Of a DNA stretch of 11,531 nucleotides, positions 7,335 to 11,531 are shown piece by piece. Within the stretch, counting starts at the first letter, position 1. Each line of letters begins with the position of its first letter. The DNA lies in assembly GCA_902489185.1 (NCBI GenBank), contig CABTZC010000035.1, forward strand, positions 1-11,531, given 5' to 3'. Under the pieces are notes generated by a model. The model saw nothing but the letters and a program-made list of their open reading frames with translations. It did not search any database and was not told the DNA's origin. The translations under genes were made by a program, and so were the position numbers. The stretch comes from an uncultured Brevibacterium sp. (GTDB lineage Bacteria > Actinomycetota > Actinomycetes > Actinomycetales > Brevibacteriaceae).

Positions 7335-7595
7335 TTACCACAACGGCCAGATAGGCGTGCGTGCGAACGCGAAGCCAATGAGCTTGCCGAAGACGAAGTC
7401 AACTGTCAACACGATCACGATCATCACAACGACAAAGCCCAGAACTACACCAAACATATTGATCAGTTCTTTACGAGTTGGAGTGACAACCTTCTTCAGC
7501 TCCGACATGACTTCTGCAAAAAAACGAGCGATCGTACCAAAGAAACCACGACGCTTGTGGTCTACGGCTTCGGTGCCTTTGCCTGATTCTGCCAC
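7335..7595 (-). CDS. secE: Preprotein translocase subunit SecE
   Basis: SecE is the small essential subunit of the SecYEG channel in the cytoplasmic membrane and clamps the two halves of SecY. The 86-residue protein has the standard single-span layout. A charged N-terminus is followed by the conserved amphipathic segment FFAEVMSELKKVVTPTRKEL at about residues 25-44, and then one membrane helix at about 48-69. The start is GTG at 7595, with a GAGG ribosome site and an in-frame TGA two codons upstream that excludes a longer form. It lies between tRNA-Trp and nusG, the classical arrangement in bacteria. Confidence 0.97.
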   Translation of the reverse strand: MAESGKGTEAVDHKRRGFFGTIARFFAEVMSELKKVVTPTRKELINMFGVVLGFVVVMIVIVLTVDFVFGKLIGFAFARTPIWPLW

Positions 7596-7631
7596 GCGTC
7601 CTCACTGAAGTAGTCGTTTTACTTTCCTGAG

Positions 7632-7704
7632 CAGGGGTGACAGGACTCGAACCTGCAACCTACGGTTTTGGAGACCGTTGCGCTACCAATTGCGCCACAC
7701 CCCT
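7632..7704 (-). tRNA. trpT: tRNA-Trp (anticodon CCA)
   Basis: The reverse complement folds as a 73-nt tRNA. The acceptor arms AGGGGTG and CACCCCT pair, with discriminator base G. The D-arm is GCGCAATTGGTAGCGC, the anticodon stem is ACGGT/ACCGT around loop CTCCAAA (anticodon CCA), and the T-arm carries GGTTCGAGTCC. The CCA end is not encoded. It lies 36 bases before secE with no terminator between, so it is probably co-transcribed with secE-nusG and cut out by RNase processing. Confidence 0.97.
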
Positions 7705-7725
7705 AAGCCTCGTATGGCCCAGAAG

Positions 7726-7749
7726 TTCACTCAGTACGTACCGAGTGAA
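7726..7749. promoter_or_regulatory. 24-bp near-perfect palindrome between tRNA-Trp and the deaminase gene
   Basis: TTCACTCAGTAC-GTACCGAGTGAA is a gapless palindrome of 12+12 bases with one mismatched pair. It sits 22 bases upstream of the tRNA 5' end and about 97 bases upstream of the divergent deaminase ATG, in the only space for both promoters. It could be an operator for the tRNA-secE-nusG promoter, for the deaminase promoter, or for both. I do not recognise the motif. Confidence 0.45.
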
Positions 7750-7846
7750 TCTACCGAACTGAAAGCTTACATGGTTGACCGGTGTTTCGTCGAACCGGCC
7801 AGTTCTAACCACGCCTCACATCACACTAACCACCTACACTAAGGCC

Positions 7847-8902
7847 ATGGTGAATGATCCTGCACCCGTCACTACCGAACAGCTGAACCAGCTGCCCAAA
7901 GCACACCTCCACTTGCACTTCACAGGTTCACTCACGGTGGCGAAACTCCAGGAACTGGCGCAGAGCCGCAACGTGAGACTCCCCCGGGTCCTCATGCGCC
8001 ACGATCCCATGCGCCTCTCCCCTGACCGGCGCGGATGGTTCCGCTTCCAGCGCCTCTACGACTCGGCCCGCACGGTCGTGCAAGGTGAAGACGCATTGCG
8101 CGCAGTCGTCGCTAATGCCGCCATCCTAGACAGGGCAGAAGGCGTCCGCTGGCTCGAACTCCAGGTGGATCCCACGGGCTACGCCGGCAAAATGGGTGGC
8201 ATCACGCCCGCCCTCGAGGTCGTCCTCGACGAAGCCCGCAACCAGTCGGATGACACCTTTGGGGTAGCGATTATCGTTGCCGCCTCGCGCATGAAACACC
8301 CGCTGGACGCCCGCACGCTGGCCCGTTTGGCCGCCCGGCACGCAGGCAACGGCCCCGGCACTGTTGTTGGCTTTGGCCTATCCAATGACGAACGGTCCGG
8401 CGACACCGCTTCCTTCGCCCGCGCATTTGAGATCGCCCGGAAAGCCGGCCTCGCTTCATTTCCCCACGGCGGTGAGCTTTTAGGCCCCGAACACATCCGC
8501 ACCACACTGGGCGCCCTGAACCCCACCCGCTTGGGTCACGGAGTGCGCGCCGCGGAAGACCCGCAGTTACTAAATACCCTGGTTTCCCGAGGTGTGGGTT
8601 TGGAAGTCTGCCCCTCCTCGAATGCGTCGTTGGGGGTGTATCCCACCGCCGAGGACGTTCCCCTTCGCACGTTGGTGCGCGCGGGTGCGAAAGTGGCGCT
8701 GGGCGCCGACGATCCACTGATCTTCGGCCCGCGCATCACCGAACAGTACGCGATCGCTCATCGGATGGGGTTTACCGCCTCGGAGTTGGCGCAACTTGCC
8801 CGCGACTCCTTCACCATTTCCACGGCACCCCGCCACATTGTCACCCGCGCACACGCCGATATCGACGCGTGGGAAGCGCACGTGACCGGCCACTCACGCT
8901 AG
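7847..8902 (+). CDS. add: Adenosine deaminase family protein
   Basis: This metal-dependent amidohydrolase is of the adenosine/adenine deaminase family, which hydrolyses the 6-amino group of purines and serves purine salvage. Numbered from the ATG at 7847 (351 residues), the metal ligands are all present: His22 and His24 (HLHLHFTGSL), His207 in HGGE, and Asp288 in GADDP. The catalytic Glu210 and the helper His231 (RLGHGV) are also there, as is EVCPSSN at 253-259. Several signature positions differ from the textbook enzyme: HLHLHFTG for ELHLHLEG, HGGE for HAGE, and ADDP for TDDP. The exact substrate (adenosine, adenine, or a modified purine) is therefore open. An upstream TTG at 7775 is possible, but it adds unconserved residues and has no ribosome site; AAGG lies next to the chosen ATG, and a GTG one codon later has better spacing. 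It ends 9 bases from the murB stop, convergent. Confidence 0.88.
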   Translation: MVNDPAPVTTEQLNQLPKAHLHLHFTGSLTVAKLQELAQSRNVRLPRVLMRHDPMRLSPDRRGWFRFQRLYDSARTVVQGEDALRAVVANAAILDRAEGVRWLELQVDPTGYAGKMGGITPALEVVLDEARNQSDDTFGVAIIVAASRMKHPLDARTLARLAARHAGNGPGTVVGFGLSNDERSGDTASFARAFEIARKAGLASFPHGGELLGPEHIRTTLGALNPTRLGHGVRAAEDPQLLNTLVSRGVGLEVCPSSNASLGVYPTAEDVPLRTLVRAGAKVALGADDPLIFGPRITEQYAIAHRMGFTASELAQLARDSFTISTAPRHIVTRAHADIDAWEAHVTGHSR

Positions 8903-8911
8903 TTAGATTCT

Positions 8912-9988
8912 CTAAATCTGGCACCCCACGAAGTTCGGTTCCGGGTGCATCGTGATGCCATAGGCCTGGGCCACTCCGTCGCGAATGTGCCGGGCGAGCT
9001 CCACGATGTCGTCCGCCCGCGCCTGGCCACGGTTGGTCAGCGCAAGCGTGTGCTTGGTGGACAGGGATGCGCGGTCGTTGAGCGCGAATCCTTTGTCGAA
9101 CCCCGCGTGGTCAATGAGCCACGCCGCCGAGGTCTTCACCACATTTTCGTCCACCTCACCTGTAGTGGGGTTGCGGACAGGGTAGGTGGGTGCGCCCTCA
9201 GGCACGTGCGGGTCACCGGGTTCGGGGTTGGCCGGAAGGATGGGGTTGGTGAAGAAGGAACCTGCCGACCATGTGTCGTGGTCCTCAGGGTTAAGCACCA
9301 TTCCCTTGGAGGCCCGAAGCCGCACAACAGCTTCACGCACCTCGGCAAGCGGGGCACTCTCACCGATCTCCACTCCCAGGGCCGTAGCCAACTGCCCATA
9401 TCGAACAGGAGCAGATTCCCCCGCCCGCTCAAGCTCAAACTCGACGTCCAGGACGATGTAGCGTGGCTGCCCCAACTGGGCCGCCGAGGTTTTCAGCAAA
9501 CTGGTGCGGTACCCAAACTCCAATTCGTCCGGCGCGCACTCACGCACCTCGCCTTCGACCCTGTCGAAAAGGGTGACGGAACTGATCAGTTCTGCGACCT
9601 CTGCGCCGTAAGCCCCCACATTTTGCACGGGCGTGGCGCCCACAGAGCCGGGGATCCCGGACAGGGCCTCCAACCCGCGGAGCCCCAAACCGACCGTGTG
9701 CTTGACCAGCTCGTCCCACGTGACCCCAGCCTGCGCACGCACCCGCACATGTTCACCCTCACCGGCAACTTCGGTGATGCCTTGGGTGCGAATCAGACAC
9801 ACGGGACCGCGGAACCCGTCGTCGCTAATCAGCAGGTTTGACCCGCCACCAATGAACAGGACGGGTTCAGTCCCAGGCGTCAGCGGGTGGTCGGCGCAGA
9901 AGCGAATGAGCTGGTCACGGGTGGTGACCGTGGTCAGGCGTGGCGCCGGGCCACCCACCCGCAACGTGGTCAGTTCAGCCAGGTTCAC
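8912..9988 (-). CDS. murB: UDP-N-acetylmuramate dehydrogenase
   Basis: MurB is the cytoplasmic flavoenzyme that reduces UDP-GlcNAc-enolpyruvate to UDP-MurNAc with NADPH, the second committed step of peptidoglycan synthesis. The FAD-binding half shows TTLRVGGPA at 7-15, FIGGGSNLL at 45-53 and GLEALSGIPGSVGATPVQNV at 105-124, followed by GAYG. The active-site residues can be placed as Arg161 (GYRTSLLK), the proton-donor Ser244 (SAGSFFTNP) and Glu350 (HPEPNFVG). With 358 residues and the GYR-type loop it resembles the long type I enzymes. The start is GTG, overlapping the HadB-like stop as GTGA (4 bases), with AAGG about 10 bases upstream, so translation is likely coupled. No clear terminator is seen in the 9-base gap to the convergent deaminase gene. 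Confidence 0.96.
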   Translation of the reverse strand: MNLAELTTLRVGGPAPRLTTVTTRDQLIRFCADHPLTPGTEPVLFIGGGSNLLISDDGFRGPVCLIRTQGITEVAGEGEHVRVRAQAGVTWDELVKHTVGLGLRGLEALSGIPGSVGATPVQNVGAYGAEVAELISSVTLFDRVEGEVRECAPDELEFGYRTSLLKTSAAQLGQPRYIVLDVEFELERAGESAPVRYGQLATALGVEIGESAPLAEVREAVVRLRASKGMVLNPEDHDTWSAGSFFTNPILPANPEPGDPHVPEGAPTYPVRNPTTGEVDENVVKTSAAWLIDHAGFDKGFALNDRASLSTKHTLALTNRGQARADDIVELARHIRDGVAQAYGITMHPEPNFVGCQI

Positions 9989-10458
9989 TTGATGCGAGCC
10001 TTCACTTGCGTGCGACCCAGGACAGCGGTGTTGTCGACCTTGACGTCGACGTCGAAGCGCGCAGTGCCGGCTTCTTCGTCGATTGCGCCCACGCGAATGG
10101 CCGAGGTGAGTGTCACCGTTGGCTGCTCCGGGCTGCCGGATTCTGCGTCGGGGACTACTACCGGGTTGGTGAAGCGGGTGCGATAGTCCAGGATGGCGCC
10201 CGGGTCGCCCAGCCAGTCGGTCAGAGGTGTCACTGCGGTGGCCATGGTGAGCATGCCGTGGGCAATCACGTTGTCCAAGCCCACTTCTTTTGCGAAGCGT
10301 TCGTTCCAGTGGATCGTGTTGAAGTCGCCAGAAGCTCCGGCGTATTTCACCAGGTCAGCGCGGGAAAGTTCGATGGTTGCGGTCAGGACTTCCTGTCCCA
10401 CTTCCAGCGTTGCTGGCGAACCCGCTTCAACGTGCGCGTTGGATGTGATGTTAGGCAT
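9985..10458 (-). CDS. MaoC/HadB-like (R)-hydratase/dehydratase subunit
   Basis: This is a hot-dog-fold dehydratase subunit similar to mycobacterial HadB, the catalytic half of the (3R)-hydroxyacyl-ACP dehydratase of fatty acid synthase II. The hydratase signature is YAGASGDFNTIHWNERFAKE, with the catalytic pair Asp45 and His50, followed by GLDNVIAHGMLTMA and then WLGDP and RFTNPVVVP. I chose the ATG at 10458 (157 residues), since GAGGAGG lies 5 bases upstream; an upstream ATG six codons earlier lacks one. That ATG overlaps the HadA-like stop by 8 bases (ATGCCTAA). In organisms without mycolic acids the substrate of such pairs is not settled from sequence, so I give no gene symbol. It is followed directly by murB. 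Confidence 0.9.
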   Translation of the reverse strand: MPNITSNAHVEAGSPATLEVGQEVLTATIELSRADLVKYAGASGDFNTIHWNERFAKEVGLDNVIAHGMLTMATAVTPLTDWLGDPGAILDYRTRFTNPVVVPDAESGSPEQPTVTLTSAIRVGAIDEEAGTARFDVDVKVDNTAVLGRTQVKARIK

Positions 10459-10906
10459 CGTCGCCTCCTCGTACAACGATCGTGGACGTCACTGTCACAA
10501 CCGGCTCGTCCGTGCGTGCGTCGGTGAGTTCGGTGCGAGTGGTGATCATTGCGTGGCCACCGGCTTCACGAATTCCATCGACAAAGCACTCCGCGTTCAG
10601 CAGGTCACCTGCAACAACCGGGCGGGTGTACGTGAACTGCTCTTGACCGTGAACAACACGCGAAAAGTCGATGCCCGCTTCTTCTGACGCGATGTAGAGG
10701 GCTTCCGCTCGCTGCGCGATCGTCACCGGGAAGGTGGGTGGGGCTACTTGGGCGCTGTAGCCGAGGTCTTTCGCGGCTTGAGCGTCGAAGTGCGAGGGGT
10801 GGGTGGCGCCGACTGCGCGTGCGAATTCTGCGATCTTTTCTTGGCCCACTTCAACCGGCTTGTCCAACCGGTAACTGGACCCTTGGAGGTCTGTATTCAC
10901 TGCCAT
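10451..10906 (-). CDS. HadA-like dehydratase subunit (MaoC N-terminal domain, UPF0336 type)
   Basis: This is a single hot-dog-domain protein similar to mycobacterial HadA, which in Mycobacterium pairs with HadB and shapes the acyl-chain pocket without supplying the catalytic residues. Visible landmarks are the N-terminal VEVGQEKIAEFARAVG, the stretch KDLGYSAQVAPPTFPVTI, the central FTYTRPVVAGD, and VDGIREAGGHAMITTRTELT. No Asp-x4-His hydratase pair like that of its partner is seen. At 151 residues it matches the usual length. The ATG at 10906 has no Shine-Dalgarno-like sequence, and a good promoter ends 6 bases before it, which suggests a leaderless mRNA. It is the first gene of an overlapping operon with the HadB-like subunit and murB. 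Confidence 0.88.
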   Translation of the reverse strand: MAVNTDLQGSSYRLDKPVEVGQEKIAEFARAVGATHPSHFDAQAAKDLGYSAQVAPPTFPVTIAQRAEALYIASEEAGIDFSRVVHGQEQFTYTRPVVAGDLLNAECFVDGIREAGGHAMITTRTELTDARTDEPVVTVTSTIVVRGGDDA

Positions 10907-10912
10907 GGCTCA

Positions 10913-10941
10913 AGCCTATCGTTTTGCCTCTGTGAGGTCAG
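10913..10941 (-). promoter_or_regulatory. Promoter of the HadA-like - HadB-like - murB operon, probably leaderless
   Basis: On the minus strand CTGACC (plus 10936-10941) and TAGGCT (plus 10913-10918) are separated by 17 bases, good -35 and -10 candidates for a housekeeping sigma factor. Only 6 bases separate the -10 box from the ATG, so transcription would begin at or beside the start codon. The lack of a ribosome site at this start supports the reading. Leaderless mRNAs are common in Actinobacteria. Confidence 0.5.
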
Positions 10942-10958
10942 GTTGGTTGGTCCTCGCA

Positions 10959-10976
10959 GGGTGGTTCCAACCACCC
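10959..10976. promoter_or_regulatory. Inverted repeat upstream of the acetone carboxylase gene, candidate activator or repressor site
   Basis: GGGTGGTT-CC-AACCACCC is a perfect 8+8 bp inverted repeat in the divergent spacer between the HadA-like gene and the acxA-like gene. Related fragments lie nearby (GGTTGGTTGG just before it; GGGTGG and CCACC just after it). Its centre is about 65 bases upstream of a possible acxA -10 box, a usual place for an activator. It is also close to the -35 of the divergent operon. The binding protein is unknown. Confidence 0.45.
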
Positions 10977-11032
10977 GGGTGGGCGCCAAAACCACCTACC
11001 TCCCTCCCTAGTGGAAGCTCTGCCGCCAAAAA

Positions 11033-11038
11033 TACTAT
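11033..11038 (+). promoter_or_regulatory. Possible -10 box of the acxA-like gene
   Basis: TACTAT matches the -10 consensus well, but the hexamer about 17 bases upstream (AGTGGA) is a poor -35. A weak -35 would fit an activator-dependent catabolic promoter. It would leave a leader of about 55 bases ending in the strong ribosome site AAGGAGGAGG just before the ATG at 11101. Confidence 0.3.
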
Positions 11039-11100
11039 GACTCACATCACATGTTGGGCGTGAAGGGATCCAACAGTGATCGACCCTTAAGGAGGAGGGC

Positions 11101-11531
11101 ATGGCTCCTGAATCTACAACTCACGATGTAGAAGTACTCGGCATTGACGCCGGCGGTACGATGACCGACACCTTCTACGTTGATTCCAACGGAGATTTCG
11201 TCGTCGGCAAGGCACAATCAAACCCTGACGACGAGTCTGTTGCAATTCTCAACTCGTCCGCAGACGCCTTAGCACCCTGGGGCATCACCGATCTCAACGA
11301 TGCGATCGGCAGCCTTGTCACCGGTGTGTACTCAGGTACCGCAATGCTTAACCGCGTTGTGCAACGCAAAGGTCTGCGCTGTGGACTGATCGTCAACAAA
11401 GGTACGGAAGACTATCACCGGATGGGTCGCGCCCACATAGTCACACCGATAAGAGAGGATTGGAGCCACAGGCCGAGAAGCGGCCCCAAGTCCATGCCCT
11501 CCAGGGTGGTTTCCAGCTCCGCCATCATATC
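11101..11531 (+). CDS. acxA: Acetone carboxylase beta subunit, N-terminal part (disrupted or cut by window edge)
   Basis: This is the start of the beta subunit of ATP-dependent acetone carboxylase, a relative of hydantoinase A/5-oxoprolinase that converts acetone and bicarbonate to acetoacetate. Residues about 12-111 match the family closely: VLGIDAGGTMTDTFYVD with the nucleotide-binding GIDAGGT, GDFVVGKAQS, TGVYSGTAMLNRVVQRKGL, and RCGLIVNKG followed by EDYHRMGRA. The ATG has a very strong AAGGAGGAGG ribosome site. The full-length subunit is about 700 residues, so most lies beyond the window. After Ala111 (codon ending 11433) the expected segment (a motif like QSxLGYxYxDR) is absent in all three frames. 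The reading frame stays open to the edge with unrelated, Arg/Ser/Pro-rich residues. The gene may therefore be interrupted. alpha and gamma subunit genes would be expected downstream if intact. Confidence 0.8.
   Translation, partial: MAPESTTHDVEVLGIDAGGTMTDTFYVDSNGDFVVGKAQSNPDDESVAILNSSADALAPWGITDLNDAIGSLVTGVYSGTAMLNRVVQRKGLRCGLIVNKGTEDYHRMGRAHIVTPIREDWSHRPRSGPKSMPSRVVSSSAII

Noticed and set aside
7775..7846. Deaminase start at the TTG at 7775
   Set aside because: No ribosome site, and the extra 24 residues are unlike the family N-terminus; the ATG at 7847 or GTG at 7850 fits better.
8905..8919. AGATT-CTCTA-AATCT repeat between the deaminase and murB stops as a shared terminator
   Set aside because: AT-rich 5-bp stem without a U-tract, partly inside the murB stop region.
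8945..9841. 298-codon plus-strand open frame opposite murB
   Set aside because: Antisense shadow of murB; composition reflects the GC-rich reverse frame, with no family motif.

Overview
The window looks like a chromosomal segment of a moderately GC-rich actinobacterium. The strongest evidence is the minus-strand block tRNA-Trp - secE - nusG - rplK - rplA, with a HadA/HadB-like dehydratase pair and murB close by. This neighbourhood is familiar from Mycobacterium and from Micrococcales-type genomes. NusG has the long acidic, Ala-rich N-terminal extension usual in Actinobacteria, and several starts are GTG or TTG. I cannot name the genus.

Left third (1-4.9 kb): a catabolic or accessory region. 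A LysR-type regulator (+, cut by the left edge) converges on a minus-strand transport operon. That operon encodes a fused DctQM-type TRAP permease and a TAXI-family lipoprotein substrate receptor, whose start overlaps the permease stop. Upstream in the same direction is a clearly broken acyl-CoA dehydrogenase: the central domain is missing, there is a frameshift, and the catalytic C-terminus is lost. The transporter therefore looks like the surviving part of a decaying carboxylate-type uptake and degradation locus. A 7+7 bp inverted repeat lies upstream of the remnant.

Middle (5.1-7.7 kb): the translation/secretion cluster on the minus strand. It reads tRNA-Trp(CCA), secE, nusG, an about 180-bp gap with a candidate promoter and two tandem hairpins, rplK, rplA, and a strong intrinsic terminator.

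Right third (7.7-10.9 kb): an adenosine-deaminase-family gene (+) diverges from tRNA-Trp across a region with a 24-bp near-perfect palindrome. It converges on murB (-). murB is the last gene of a tightly overlapping minus-strand operon, HadA-like - HadB-like - murB, with 8-bp and 4-bp overlaps. The promoter geometry predicts a leaderless mRNA.

Right edge (11.1-11.5 kb): the 5' end of an acetone carboxylase beta subunit gene (acxA-like, +), divergent from the HadA-like gene. The spacer has a perfect 8+8 bp inverted repeat in activator position. Family similarity stops abruptly after codon 111 (about 11434). The remaining ~100 bases look unrelated, which suggests an insertion, a rearrangement or an assembly join.

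I see no CRISPR array, complete insertion sequence, phage module or clearly new multi-gene system. The most interesting items are the decaying acyl-CoA dehydrogenase, the broken acxA, the HadAB-murB coupling and the candidate regulatory structures.
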